A DNA stretch of 49,950 nt from Rhodothermaceae bacterium Tc-Br11_B2g6_7 (GCA_001564055.1 LKNB01000017.1:1-49950); one strand, 5' to 3'; shown: positions 8,426 to 19,631, counted from the first letter of the stretch. Notes: generated from the sequence alone by a model not told the origin. Made by a program: numbers and translations.

Positions 8426-10009
8426 TTAGACATTCGGGCCAGCTTCTACGATCTCACTGGGGCTGTCCTGTGCGTACGGTTCGAAGTTATCCTTAAAGAG
8501 CTTCGCCAGCTTCTTCGCTTGCTGGTCGTACGCTTCCGGGTCATCCCATGTGTTACGCGGCACCAGAATGTCATCCGGGACCTCGGGGCAAGCTGTGGGG
8601 ATGGATAGCTTGAAGACCGGGTCTTCCGTTGTTTCAGCGTCTGCCAGCACGCCGCTGTGGATGGCGTCGATAATGGCGCGGGTGTGCGGCAGGTCGATGC
8701 GCTTGCCGGTGCCGTAGGGGCCACCGGTCAGGCCGGTATTGATGAGCCAGGCTTTGCTGCCGTGGGCACGCATCTTCTCGGCCAACAGCTCGGCATACTT
8801 GCTCGGGTGCCATACCAGGAAGGGCGCGCCAAAGCATGCGGAAAAGGCCGCCTGTGGCTCTTCCACGCCTACTTCCGTACCAGCCACCTTAGCCGTATAG
8901 CCGCTGATAAAGTGATACATGGCCTGCTCCGGCGTCAGCGAACTGACGGGCGGCAGTACGCCAAAGGCGTCATACGTGAGGAAGATAATGTTGTCCGGAT
9001 GCCCCGTCACGCACGGAATCTTGGCATTATCAATGAACTCGATCGGGTACGAGGCGCGGGTGTTCTCCGTGATAGTCGTGTCGTCGTAGTCGATGTCCCG
9101 CGTGCCCTCGTGGTAGCGCAGGTTTTCCAGCACGGTCCCAAACCGAATGGCGTTGTAGATCTCAGGCTCGGCCTCCTTCGACAACCCGATGGCCTTGGCG
9201 TAGCACCCCCCTTCGATGTTAAACACGCCGTCCTCGTCCCAGCAGTGCTCATCATCACCGATCAGCGCTCGGTTCGGATCGGCCGAGAGGGTCGTTTTGC
9301 CCGTACCCGAGAGCCCGAAGAAGAGCGACACGTCGCCCGCATCTCCTTCGTTCGCCGAGCAGTGCATCGACAGGACGTCCTTCTTTGGCATCAGGTAATT
9401 CATCACCGTAAAGACGCCCTTCTTCATTTCCCCGGCGTACTCCGTGCCAAGGATGGCCATTTCATTATGCTCGAAGCTGACGTCAACGCTGGTGCTTGAC
9501 GACATGCCTTCCGTAAAGGGGTTTGCCGGAAAACGGCCGGCATTGTACACCACAAAGTCCGGCTCTCCGAAGTTTTCCAGATGCTCTTTGGTGGGCCGGA
9601 TCAGCATGTTGTGCATGAAGATCGCATGGTAAGGCCGCGTGCAGATGATGCGGACCTTCAAGCGGTGCTTCTCATCCCAACCCGCGAAGCCATCTACCAC
9701 GTAGAGGGGGTCGCACAGGTTGAGGTAATCAATGGCGCGTTGGCGGTTTACCTTGAAGGTGTGTTCGTCCAGGGGGATATTAATTTTCCCCCACCAGATG
9801 TCGTCCTTGGAATCGGGATGGCGGACGACGCGCTTATCCGTGGGACTTCGGCCCGTTTTTTCCCCCGAGGTGATCACCAGGCCACCGTTGTTGGCGATAG
9901 ACGATCGGGGGTCATTCTTAATGGAGAGTTCGTAGAGTTCCGCAGGGGAAGCGTTACGAACAACGTGGTCGGCGGTGATGTCGTGTTTGCTCAGGTCAAG
10001 TGCAGCCAT
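8426..10009 (-). CDS. pckA: Phosphoenolpyruvate carboxykinase (ATP)
   Basis: Interconverts oxaloacetate and phosphoenolpyruvate with ATP, the entry step of gluconeogenesis. The 527 residues match the family length. Visible are the P-loop GLSGTGKTTLS (232-242), the kinase-2 and PEPCK signature GDDEHCWDEDGVFNIEGGCY, the substrate region RSPTDKR (54-60) and FSACFGAPFL with the conserved Cys. The gene has its own promoter (10142-10170), a LacI-family-type palindrome in the leader (10067-10080) and its own terminator, so it is a monocistronic unit. The palindrome matches the one upstream of hpd, which suggests joint control of gluconeogenesis and aromatic amino acid use. Confidence 0.97.
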   Translation of the reverse strand: MAALDLSKHDITADHVVRNASPAELYELSIKNDPRSSIANNGGLVITSGEKTGRSPTDKRVVRHPDSKDDIWWGKINIPLDEHTFKVNRQRAIDYLNLCDPLYVVDGFAGWDEKHRLKVRIICTRPYHAIFMHNMLIRPTKEHLENFGEPDFVVYNAGRFPANPFTEGMSSSTSVDVSFEHNEMAILGTEYAGEMKKGVFTVMNYLMPKKDVLSMHCSANEGDAGDVSLFFGLSGTGKTTLSADPNRALIGDDEHCWDEDGVFNIEGGCYAKAIGLSKEAEPEIYNAIRFGTVLENLRYHEGTRDIDYDDTTITENTRASYPIEFIDNAKIPCVTGHPDNIIFLTYDAFGVLPPVSSLTPEQAMYHFISGYTAKVAGTEVGVEEPQAAFSACFGAPFLVWHPSKYAELLAEKMRAHGSKAWLINTGLTGGPYGTGKRIDLPHTRAIIDAIHSGVLADAETTEDPVFKLSIPTACPEVPDDILVPRNTWDDPEAYDQQAKKLAKLFKDNFEPYAQDSPSEIVEAGPNV

Positions 10010-10066
10010 AGGCTCGGCAGCGGCGTGAGGAGTGATGTGGTGATACGAACCGACGCATTCAGCGTA

Positions 10067-10080
10067 TGCAAGCGCTTTCA
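10067..10080. promoter_or_regulatory. LacI-family-type operator candidate in the pckA leader
   Basis: Read on the minus strand as TGAAAGCGCTTGCA, a 14-base palindrome with one mismatched pair, differing at one position from the cre consensus. It lies between the promoter and the start codon, where a bound repressor would block elongation or initiation. Same core as the site upstream of hpd. Confidence 0.5.
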
Positions 10081-10141
10081 GGGCGGTGTGACGCCCATAG
10101 CGGGATACGGCTGTTGCGCACGGTAACAGGTGCTACATAAA

Positions 10142-10170
10142 TATATACAGATGGCCGGACAGTGCTGCAA
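10142..10170 (-). promoter_or_regulatory. Sigma-70-like promoter of pckA
   Basis: On the minus strand TTGCAG (10165-10170), a 17-base spacer and TATATA (10142-10147). The predicted start near 10135 leaves a leader of about 125 bases containing the operator-like palindrome. Confidence 0.45.
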
Positions 10171-10247
10171 ATGTTCTGTGGAGTCTGCAGAACGGCCTCT
10201 GCGTGGACCTTTATCCTATAGGTTACCTTGGTGAACGGCAACAGGGG

Positions 10248-10865
10248 CTACACTACGTCACGCGTGGAGCCAAACCTCACGCCAGCGTCGGTCATCGCCT
10301 CACGGGCATCGGCTTTCGACCCGTCCGCGTCAATTGCGCGCGTGGCCTCTTCCACCACCGTCACCTCGTAGCCGAGCTTCCGGCCATCTACGGCCGACCA
10401 GTGCACACAAAAGTCTTCCGCCAGCCCGACTAACACCAGGTGCTCAATACCACGCGTCTGCAGGTACCCGTGCAATCCAGTAGGCGTCTCTTGGTCGTTC
10501 TCAAAGAAGGCTGAGTACGAATCGATCTCGGGACGGAAGCCTTTGCGCAGGATCAGCTCCGCCGGTTCCGTGTGAAGGTCTGGATGGAACGCCGCGCCTA
10601 CGGTACCCTGCACGCAATGGTCGGGCCAGAGCACTTGGGGGCCGTAGGGCATCTCGGTGGTTTCCATCGGCTGCTTGTCTTCGTGGGCCGAAGCAAACGA
10701 CTGATGGCCTTCTGGGTGCCAGTCCTGCGTTAGCAACACGTGGTCAAAAGAAGGCATTAGCCGATTGATCACGGGCACGATGAGGTCCCCTTCTGGCACA
10801 GCGAGCGCACCACCGGGGCAGAAATCGTTCTGCATATCAATTACAAGCAGGGCGCGCATGGGCAA
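10248..10865 (-). CDS. pncA: Nicotinamidase
   Basis: Hydrolyses nicotinamide to nicotinate for NAD salvage; cytoplasmic member of the isochorismatase-like cysteine hydrolases. The catalytic triad of the family is visible as Asp10 (LLVIDMQNDF), Lys108 (LILRKGF) and Cys153 (GLAEDFCVHWSA). Metal-site residues Asp48 and His50 (QDWHPEGH) are present. Length of 205 residues is usual. MPM at the start leaves two possible ATGs two codons apart; the second aligns better with the family. It lies between the pckA promoter region and the tRNA-Gly terminator, on the same strand as both, with no obvious operon partner. Confidence 0.93.
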   Translation of the reverse strand: MPMRALLVIDMQNDFCPGGALAVPEGDLIVPVINRLMPSFDHVLLTQDWHPEGHQSFASAHEDKQPMETTEMPYGPQVLWPDHCVQGTVGAAFHPDLHTEPAELILRKGFRPEIDSYSAFFENDQETPTGLHGYLQTRGIEHLVLVGLAEDFCVHWSAVDGRKLGYEVTVVEEATRAIDADGSKADAREAMTDAGVRFGSTRDVV

Positions 10866-10923
10866 TCACCAGAGTCTGTGGGTCAAAACACGAGACGATG
10901 CGGCCGCCTCTGACGGCGGTAAC

Positions 10924-10957
10924 CAAAAACGCCCATCGCCTGAGGAGACGATGGGCG
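10924..10957 (-). terminator. Intrinsic terminator after tRNA-Gly
   Basis: Directly after the encoded CCA: a 9-bp stem (CGCCCATCG and its complement, 10930-10938 and 10949-10957) with a 10-base loop, then GTTTTTGG on the minus strand. It ends the tRNA-Gly transcript. Confidence 0.85.
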
Positions 10958-11033
10958 TGGAGCGGAAGACGGGATTCGAACCCGCGACCTTTTGCATGGC
11001 AAGCAAATGCTCTACCAACTGAGCTACTTCCGC
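10958..11033 (-). tRNA. tRNA-Gly (anticodon GCC)
   Basis: A 76-base cloverleaf on the minus strand: acceptor stem GCGGAAG/CTTCCGC, D arm GCTCAGTTGGTAGAGC, anticodon stem TTTGC/GCAAA around loop TTGCCAT with anticodon GCC, T arm with GGTTCGAATCCC, discriminator T. The 3' CCA is encoded (10958-10960). A near-consensus promoter lies 38 bases upstream and a terminator directly follows, so this is a single-gene transcription unit. Confidence 0.97.
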
Positions 11034-11070
11034 ACGGGTGTGCAAAGATGTATTGCGTTGTAGGACACGA

Positions 11071-11100
11071 AGTATACGCCAGATGTGTTTCCGGTGTCAA
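11071..11100 (-). promoter_or_regulatory. Consensus sigma-70 promoter of tRNA-Gly
   Basis: On the minus strand TTGACA (11095-11100), 18-base spacer, TATACT (11071-11076). Transcription would begin near 11064, about 30 bases before the mature tRNA end. The hexamers match the E. coli-type consensus at six of six and five of six positions. Confidence 0.7.
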
Positions 11101-11157
11101 GCGCTGTTTCTACTTTCACCCGAATCTCAAACAGCTCGCGCAGCACCCCTCCACGCC

Positions 11158-11685
11158 TCAGAAACCAATACGGCGTTTGGTGGAGGCGGTATCGTCAGGT
11201 TCTTCGGTGGCATCCAACTCAATCGTGTAGGTGAGTGCCAGCGGCTGGGCGCCCTGCGCTTCCCAAAACGCGCGACCGGTAGCATTCTCAGCCAGAACGC
11301 CAAGGCGCAGTCGATCAGCGTTGAGCGACTCGGCCCAGGTCCGCACAGCGTCGACGAGGGCCTTTCCATGCCCACCGCTCCGGTAGTCCTTCGCCACGTA
11401 CACATCATCGATGTACACCTCGGCACTATCGGCCAAGATGGGCGGTGGGCCCCATCGGTGCGCGTGCGCGAAGCCTGCAATCGTACCGTCAACCTCCGCC
11501 ACCAGAAATTTCCGCGTGCTGTCGTCCAGCCACAGGGGGAAGTCGTTGCGCCAGCGGTTGACCGCATCATCGGCCATGGCGACGCGCTGTTCTACAGCGG
11601 TCTGCTCTTCCAGAAAAGCCTGCCACAGGGCCGCGACGGTGTCGGCGTCGGAAGGGCGGGCAGGGCGAATTGTAGCGTCAGACAT
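11158..11685 (-). CDS. GNAT-family N-acetyltransferase
   Basis: A 175-residue GNAT protein from MSDATIRPARPSDADTVAAL, the usual first strand and helix of the fold; an upstream ATG at 11721 would add 12 unrelated residues. The acetyl-CoA pyrophosphate-binding loop is seen as VAKDYRSGGHGKALVDAV (Q/RxxGxG/A type), preceded by the strand AEVYIDDVYV. The segment RLRLGVLAENATGRAFWEAQGAQP is the typical 'N..A..FYe..GF' end of the domain. The acceptor substrate cannot be read from the sequence. It is the last gene of the metY-metX-aspartokinase-asd run, 37 bases after asd, so it may be co-transcribed with the methionine genes. Confidence 0.88.
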   Translation of the reverse strand: MSDATIRPARPSDADTVAALWQAFLEEQTAVEQRVAMADDAVNRWRNDFPLWLDDSTRKFLVAEVDGTIAGFAHAHRWGPPPILADSAEVYIDDVYVAKDYRSGGHGKALVDAVRTWAESLNADRLRLGVLAENATGRAFWEAQGAQPLALTYTIELDATEEPDDTASTKRRIGF

Positions 11686-11722
11686 AGACCGGGCCAAAGG
11701 TAAAAAAGAAAGGAGGCGCACG

Positions 11723-12793
11723 TCAGGAAGAAGCCTGCACGGCCGCCGGGCGGGGCTGCAGGTAGCCGCGCTCAGCCAGCAGTTCGGCGTTCAGTACCGC
11801 GCCGCCGGCCGCACCGCGTACCGTATTGTGCACAAGGGCGATGAACTTCACATCCAGCACTTCGCAGTCGCGAATGCGACCGATGGATACGTTCATCCCC
11901 CTGCCCAAGTCGGCATGGCGGCGCGGTTGGGGGAAGTTGGGCTCGTCAAACACCCGCAACAGCCGCTCCGGCGCCGAGGGCAAATTGAGCGCGGCGATGG
12001 GGCTCTCATGGTTCAGGAACGCGTCTCGCACATCAGCCGGCGTGGCCGACTTTGAGAGCTTCACCGAGATACACTCCAGGTGGCCTTCCAGCACCGGCAC
12101 GCGGTTGCACTGGGCGCTTACCGTGATGTCAGCCGGGGTAATGGCGCCGTCCTGTAGCGTCCCAAACAGCTTGCGGGGCTCGGTCGTCAGCTTGTCTTCC
12201 TCGCCCCCGATGTACGGCACCACGTTCCCCAGCGCATCCAGCGAAGAGACGCCCGGGTAGCCGGCCCCCGAGAGCGCCTGCAGCGTCGTTACTTGCACCT
12301 GCGACACGCCAAACTGCTGCATAAGTGGCTGCAGGGCACAGACCAGCCCCACCGTCGAGCAGTTGGGATTGGTGACGATGTAGCCGTCGGTCGTCTGTGT
12401 CTCGAGCAGCGCAGCATGGTCCGGGTTGACTTCCGGGATCAGCAGGGGCACCGTGGGCGCCATGCGATGGTTTTTCGCATTGGAGATGACCGGATAGCCT
12501 GCCTCGGCGAAGGCCTGCTCCATCGTCCCCGCCACATTCGAGCTCAGTCCCGAGAACACGAAGTCGCACTCCAGCCCCGGCTCGCCCAACACCACTTCCT
12601 GGTCGGCGATGGCTTCCGGGATGGGCGTGCTCCCGATCCACTCGGTCGCCTCATGGTACGGCTTCCCGGCCGAGCGCTCAGAGGCGGCCAGGGCTGTGAT
12701 TTCGAACCACGGGTGACCGTCCAGGATCTGTACAAATTTTTGTCCAACAGCGCCGGTGGCGCCCAGGATACCTACGGTTAAACGGTGCGACAT
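11723..12793 (-). CDS. asd: Aspartate-semialdehyde dehydrogenase
   Basis: Reduces aspartyl phosphate to aspartate semialdehyde with NADPH, the second step of the aspartate pathway. The 356 residues carry the nucleotide motif GATGAVGQKF (11-20), catalytic Cys145 in TNPNCSTVGL and the base His238 in VLEGHLE. The NPNCST form and the length are those of the archaeal/fungal-like branch of the enzyme rather than the E. coli Asd branch. The gene starts 69 bases after the aspartokinase stop on the same strand, so product channels straight from one enzyme to the next, within the operon led by the SAM riboswitch. Confidence 0.94.
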   Translation of the reverse strand: MSHRLTVGILGATGAVGQKFVQILDGHPWFEITALAASERSAGKPYHEATEWIGSTPIPEAIADQEVVLGEPGLECDFVFSGLSSNVAGTMEQAFAEAGYPVISNAKNHRMAPTVPLLIPEVNPDHAALLETQTTDGYIVTNPNCSTVGLVCALQPLMQQFGVSQVQVTTLQALSGAGYPGVSSLDALGNVVPYIGGEEDKLTTEPRKLFGTLQDGAITPADITVSAQCNRVPVLEGHLECISVKLSKSATPADVRDAFLNHESPIAALNLPSAPERLLRVFDEPNFPQPRRHADLGRGMNVSIGRIRDCEVLDVKFIALVHNTVRGAAGGAVLNAELLAERGYLQPRPAAVQASS

Positions 12794-12862
12794 AAGCTCA
12801 GGTAAAGATCTTCTCTGGTAAACATCTACGATACAACGGGTTGAAGCCAGCCATCACAGCAT

Positions 12863-13782
12863 CTACGATGCCAGGGACGTGATGCGCTGGGTGAAGCCTA
12901 CGGGTACGACGAGCGTGCCGGTCTCCGTAGGCGCACGGGTACACCGCACATGGAGCGGAATGTTGCCGGCCACCAGCGGATCAAATGCTTGCGGATGCAT
13001 GCCAAGGTGCCCACTTCGGGCCAAGGCCTGGGCATCCGGCAGGTCGAGCTGCTGGATGGGCTGCGCGGTGGTGTCCTGCGCCGGGTCTGCGGTGTAGAGG
13101 CCCCGCACGTCCGTCCATCGCTCCAGCAGGTGCGCGTCGAGGGCCTGCGCCAGAAGGGCGGCCGAGTAATCGCTCCCACCCCGCCCCAGCGTCGTCGTCC
13201 GGCCCTCTGCATCGGCCCCAATAAAGCCCGTGACAACTGGCACCCCATCGCTCGACAGCCGGGCGCGCCAGTCTGCAACCTGCTGCCGCGTCACAGACGT
13301 GTCCACCACCGCATGTCCAAAGCTGCTGTCGGTGCGCACCAGGGCAGCCGCATCCTGTGAAGCAGCTGGCACGCCCGCATCACGCAGGGCGGCGGCCACG
13401 AGGGGCGCAGAGAGCCGTTCGCCGATCGCGAGGACGGCGTCGCGCAGGTCAGCGCTGGGGCAGCGGGCGGATAGCTGCGTCAGGAGGGGTGCGTACTGGG
13501 CCAGCATCTCTTGCAGCTGCGCTTCGTAGCGCCGGAGGGCCGGGCGCCGCAAGACGCCACTCGCCAGCACGTGGTGGCGAGTGTACAGGTGCCGGAGCGC
13601 GGCGTCGGGATCGACCGCAGCTGGCGCATCGGCAAGCCACCCCGCAAGCGCATCCGTGACGCCGCTCAGCGCAGACACCACCAGCACCAACTGATGGTGT
13701 TGGCGTCCGGTCTTTACGATGGTGATGAGCGACGCTACCCCCTCAGCAGAGCCTACGGAGGTGCCACCAAACTTCAGTACTT

Positions 13783-13786
<4 letters not shown>
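12863..13786 (-). CDS. Aspartokinase without ACT regulatory domains
   Basis: Phosphorylates aspartate, first step towards lysine, threonine and methionine. The complete amino-acid-kinase domain is present in 307 residues: KFGGTSVGS (5-13), GERLSAPLV, TTLGRGGSDYSA and WTDVRGLYTADP, followed by GHLGMHPQAFDPL. Ordinary bacterial aspartokinases are 400-450 residues because two ACT domains follow; here the reading frame stops (TAG) where the first ACT domain would begin, and nothing ACT-like follows before asd. The start codon overlaps the metX stop by four bases (ATGA), so the two are translationally coupled. Loss of the ACT domains predicts an enzyme not inhibited by lysine or threonine, with control passing to the riboswitch. 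Confidence 0.92.
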
Positions 13787-14934
<1,148 letters not shown>

Positions 14935-14939
14935 GAGGC

Positions 14940-16346
<1,407 letters not shown>

Positions 16347-16377
16347 TTACCGTGCGAGCCCCCTGCCGGACGGGCAT

Positions 16378-16412
16378 AAAAAAGCCCCTTCCGCGCAGAG
16401 AGGCGGAAGAGG
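16378..16412 (-). terminator. Expression-platform terminator of the SAM riboswitch
   Basis: Minus strand: a 10-bp stem (CCTCTTCCGC at 16403-16412 with GCGGAAGGGG at 16385-16394; one G-T pair) and an 8-base loop, then C and six T residues (16378-16383). It lies between the aptamer and metY, as expected for transcriptional control. The loop and 3' arm (16393-16402) can instead pair, 9 of 10 positions with one G-U, with 16452-16461 in the aptamer 3' side, giving a plausible antiterminator. Confidence 0.88.
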
Positions 16413-16446
16413 TCAACAGCAACTCATGGAGTTGTGCGCTCCCCCG

Positions 16447-16575
16447 CTCATCTCTCCTCGCACCAGGTATCTACTGGCCTGAGGTAGGAAGTGGCACCTT
16501 TCCGCGCGCAATTGGGGAACGCACGGCGGTTGCCAGGGCATCAACGGGCCTACTCCCTCCGCCCTTCTGGATGAG
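16447..16575 (-). ncRNA. SAM-I (S-box) riboswitch aptamer
   Basis: The 129-base aptamer is read on the minus strand. P1 is CTCATC (16570-16575) with GATGAG (16447-16452). The conserved core follows the S-box consensus closely: AGAAGGGCGGAGGGA, GGCCC, GATGCCCTGGCAACC and AAGGTGCCACTTCC. Bound S-adenosylmethionine stabilises P1 and frees the terminator downstream, switching the metY-metX-aspartokinase-asd operon off when SAM is plentiful. The terminator and a competing antiterminator are both visible, so the switch acts on transcription. Confidence 0.95.
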
Positions 16576-16592
16576 CTATGGACTAACATCGT

Positions 16593-16621
16593 GTCATAGT
16601 GCCCGCCCCAACACCAGGCAA
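16593..16621 (-). promoter_or_regulatory. Sigma-70-like promoter of the methionine operon
   Basis: On the minus strand TTGCCT (16616-16621), 17-base spacer, TATGAC (16593-16598). The predicted start near 16586 lies about 10 bases before the riboswitch P1 stem. The rest of the 16622-16810 gap, divergent to folD, shows no further motif I can support. Confidence 0.45.
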
Positions 16622-16810
16622 CCAACGTGGTTCCATGAGCAACCGGGCATGTACTTCAGGTAACGCCATTCCAACAATCGACCGTGGACACCTGTCCTGT
16701 TGTAGCCTCCCGTCCGGCAGCGGGATCAGCAGCCCATGCATCCTTCCCCGAGGCCTGGCATACAAACGCCCGTCGCTTAATCTCCTCTCACGCATCCCTC
16801 CTGTTTTTCT

Positions 16811-17692
16811 GTGGCTACACGTATTGATGGGCGCGCTATCGCACAAACGGTTCGCACGGAAGTGCGCGCTGATGTTTCCTCGTGGACGGCTGCTGGACAC
16901 CGCCCGCCTTGCCTGCGCGTAGTTTTAGTCGGCGATCACCCCGCCTCCGCCTCCTACGTCCGTGGCAAGCGAAAGGCGGCCGCCGAGGTGGGCATCGACA
17001 GCGAGACGCTCCGCCGGCCCGACACCATTACGCAGGACGACCTGCTGGCGCTCATCGCAGCGCTCAACGCGGACGACACCGTAGACGGTATCCTGGTGCA
17101 ACTCCCCCTGCCCGACCACATCGATGCCGACGCGGTGATTGAAGCAGTGGACCCGGCGAAGGATGTAGACGGCTTCCATCCGGAAAACACCGGCCGCCTG
17201 TTCATCGGCGCGCCGCGCTTCATCCCAGCCACCCCATTCGGCATCATGGAGCTCCTCCGGCGCTCCAACGTCCCGCTCGAAGGTGCGGAGGCCGTGGTGG
17301 TCGGCCGCTCCAACATTGTCGGCAAGCCCATCGCCAGCCTGCTGGGCCAGCGTGACGCCAACGCGACCGTCACGCTCTGCCACAGCCGCACGCGCGACCT
17401 CGCCCTGCATACGCGCCGGGCCGATATCCTGGTGGCCGCGGTCGGACGTCCCAACCTCATTACCGCCGACATGGTGAAGGCCGGCGTCACGGTCATCGAC
17501 GTAGGCATCAACCGCGTGGACGACGCCTCACGCGAGCGCGGCTACCGCCTGGTGGGCGACGTCGATTTTGAGCAGGTAGCCCCCAAGGCGGCCCGGATCA
17601 CCCCCGTTCCAGGCGGCGTAGGGCCGATGACGATCGCGATGCTGCTGCGCAACACCCTCACGGCCGCCCAGCACGCCGCTGCGATAGCGTAA
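16811..17692 (+). CDS. folD: Bifunctional methylenetetrahydrofolate dehydrogenase/cyclohydrolase
   Basis: Interconverts 5,10-methylene-, methenyl- and 10-formyl-tetrahydrofolate with NADP, supplying one-carbon units for purines and methionine. The 293 residues show the catalytic lysine motif [14 protein letters not shown] (Lys53), QLPLPDHI, the family signature GRSNIVGKP and [14 protein letters not shown]. Translation starts with GTG at 16811, which aligns with the family N-terminus ([11 protein letters not shown]). It is divergent from the riboswitch-controlled methionine operon and heads a co-directional run of five genes with gaps of 24-53 bases. Confidence 0.95.
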   Translation: MATRIDGRAIAQTVRTEVRADVSSWTAAGHRPPCLRVVLVGDHPASASYVRGKRKAAAEVGIDSETLRRPDTITQDDLLALIAALNADDTVDGILVQLPLPDHIDADAVIEAVDPAKDVDGFHPENTGRLFIGAPRFIPATPFGIMELLRRSNVPLEGAEAVVVGRSNIVGKPIASLLGQRDANATVTLCHSRTRDLALHTRRADILVAAVGRPNLITADMVKAGVTVIDVGINRVDDASRERGYRLVGDVDFEQVAPKAARITPVPGGVGPMTIAMLLRNTLTAAQHAAAIA

Positions 17693-17731
17693 CCTATTCC
17701 TCGGACGCGCCCGCCCTTTGCGCCCCCCTTC

Positions 17732-18835
17732 ATGCCCCAAGATGCTCCCGACGTGCTCGGCGTAGACGACCTCGTTGCCGACCAAGACACCACCGACGAA
17801 GCTGCCGATACGCTCTTTACCAGCCCCCGTATTGACGACGATTCTGCCTTCGACCAGTTTGGCCGTGGTGTAGAGGAGGCCGGCCGACTGGCGCGGGAAG
17901 GCGAGTGGGCGCTGTTCTGGGATATCCTGTTCCAGAGTGCGGCCGAGTTGCTGGTCAACTTCGTCCCCAACCTGCTGCAGGCCCTCCTCCTCCTTATCAT
18001 CCTGGTGGTGGTGTACCGCGTGGTGGACCGGCTGCTCACGCGCGTGCTGGACCAGGCCTCCAGCGTAGAGCCCGGGCTGCAAAGCCTGCTGCTGAAGAGC
18101 TTTCGGGTGATCGCGCTGGTGCTTATCGGGATCTCCGTGCTCCAGCAGTTCAACATCGATGTGACGGCCCTCCTGGCCGGCCTCAGCATCGCCGGTATTG
18201 CGCTCGGGTTTGCAGCGCGCGACACGCTGGAGAACTTCATCTCGGGCGTCACCATCCTGCTCGACCGCCCCTTCCGTGTGGGCGACCGACTCGAAATCGA
18301 AGACACGTACGGCCGGGTGGAGGAGATCACCCTGCGCTCTACCCGCATCCGCACGCAGCGCGATGAGATCATGGTGATGCCCAACACGCAGATGATCAAC
18401 CAGAAGCTCATCAACCACTCGATGCTGGGTACGGTGCGCGTGGATGTGCCTTTCGGTATTGCCTACAAGGAGTACCCGAATGAAGCGCGCGACATCGTGA
18501 TGGAGCTCATGGAGGAAGAGGATCCACGCATCGACTACAGCCGCAAGCCTACCGTGGTGGTGACGGCGCTGAACGACTCCAGTGTAGACATGATGCTGCG
18601 CTTCTTCATCCGCAATCCCGACCTGGAGTTTCCCGTCCGCTTTGAGTATGTCGAGCGCATCCGCGAGGCGCTGCGCGACCACGATGTGGAGATCCCCTTT
18701 CCCCACCTGCAGCTTTTTGTGGATGAGGCCAAAGCGTTTGAGGATTCGTTTCTGATGGCGCCTCAACTGCCGGCCGCTAAAGGATCTTCGGCTGCTTCCC
18801 CTTCCGACAAAAAGAACAACGACTCGGACACATGA
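17732..18835 (+). CDS. MscS-family mechanosensitive channel
   Basis: Inner-membrane channel that opens under membrane tension and releases solutes after hypo-osmotic shock. Of 367 residues, the first 70 are acidic and soluble, followed by membrane segments at about 80-100 and 120-140 and the pore-lining TM3, GLSIAGIALGFAARDTLENF (about 150-170), whose Gly/Ala pattern is diagnostic. The beta domain (RPFRVGDRLEIEDTYGRVEEI) and the C-terminal alpha/beta domain follow. The acidic N-terminal and Ser/Lys/Asp C-terminal tails are extra. Its stop overlaps the next gene's start by four bases, so the DUF481 protein is translationally coupled to it. Confidence 0.93.
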   Translation: MPQDAPDVLGVDDLVADQDTTDEAADTLFTSPRIDDDSAFDQFGRGVEEAGRLAREGEWALFWDILFQSAAELLVNFVPNLLQALLLLIILVVVYRVVDRLLTRVLDQASSVEPGLQSLLLKSFRVIALVLIGISVLQQFNIDVTALLAGLSIAGIALGFAARDTLENFISGVTILLDRPFRVGDRLEIEDTYGRVEEITLRSTRIRTQRDEIMVMPNTQMINQKLINHSMLGTVRVDVPFGIAYKEYPNEARDIVMELMEEEDPRIDYSRKPTVVVTALNDSSVDMMLRFFIRNPDLEFPVRFEYVERIREALRDHDVEIPFPHLQLFVDEAKAFEDSFLMAPQLPAAKGSSAASPSDKKNNDSDT

Positions 18836-19608
18836 CCCCCTCCCGCCTTCCGCTGCTTCTGTGCACGGTCCTGGTGCTCCTCGCCGTCACCACCGAGGCT
18901 CTGGCACAGGTCAACACCGAGTCGATGCGCCGCGTAGATGTAGACGGCTTCACGCTACGGCTCTCCGGTAACCTCGCGTTTCAGCAAGGCAACTCGGATG
19001 TCTTTGAGACGGATGTGGCGGGGCGAGTGGACTACCGGGTGCGCCGGCACTACACGTTTTTGAATGCCAGCCAGCGCTTCGCCCGGAGCGACGGCGGCAC
19101 CTTCCGCAACCGGGCCTTTGCTCATGTGCGGTACAACTACGAGGCCACGGGCCGCGTCACCGGAGAAGTGTTTACCCAGATCGAGCGGGATGCCTTCACG
19201 CGGCGCCGCGTGCGGCTCCTTGGGGGCCTGGGGCCGCGTATCCGCTATGCCCAAACCGACCGGTGGCACCTGTTCCAGGGCAGCACGCTGATGCATGAGT
19301 TCGAGTCGCTGGATCCCACCCAGGCGGGCGACCGCGACCCCGACACCAACCGGGTGCGCTGGAGCAACTACGTAAACCTGCGCGTGTCCCTGAACGACCA
19401 GGTGGATGCCTCAGCAACCGTGTACGCGCAGCCGTGGCTGTCTGACTTCAGCAATATACGGATCTTGCACGAGGCGCTGCTGTCGTTTCGCATCACGCGC
19501 CACCTGAGCTTCCAAACGGCCTTTAACCTGCGCTACGATAGCCGCCCTCCCGCTGAAGTGGAGGACCTTGACATCGCGCTGCGCCAGGGCTTCGTGTTTA
19601 CGCTGTAG
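18832..19608 (+). CDS. DUF481 outer-membrane beta-barrel protein
   Basis: A 258-residue exported protein: signal peptide to about residue 25 (cleavage after ALA), then alternating strands such as DYRVRRHYTFLNASQRFAR and FRNRAFAHVRYNYEATGR, ending in a C-terminal aromatic/leucine strand (GFVFTL) as in outer-membrane barrels. The pattern matches the DUF481 (YdiY-like) family, whose role is unknown and is usually described as salt- or acid-induced outer-membrane protein. The start is coupled to the end of the MscS gene (ATGA), so a link with envelope or osmotic homeostasis is plausible but inferred. Confidence 0.82.
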   Translation: MTPSRLPLLLCTVLVLLAVTTEALAQVNTESMRRVDVDGFTLRLSGNLAFQQGNSDVFETDVAGRVDYRVRRHYTFLNASQRFARSDGGTFRNRAFAHVRYNYEATGRVTGEVFTQIERDAFTRRRVRLLGGLGPRIRYAQTDRWHLFQGSTLMHEFESLDPTQAGDRDPDTNRVRWSNYVNLRVSLNDQVDASATVYAQPWLSDFSNIRILHEALLSFRITRHLSFQTAFNLRYDSRPPAEVEDLDIALRQGFVFTL

Positions 19609-19631
19609 CTTCGCCTTTCCTCGATAGGACC

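Noticed and set aside
17528-18766. 412-codon open frame antisense to folD and the MscS gene
   Set aside because: Long frame explained by G+C-rich codon use; His/Gln/Arg-rich composition and no family pattern.
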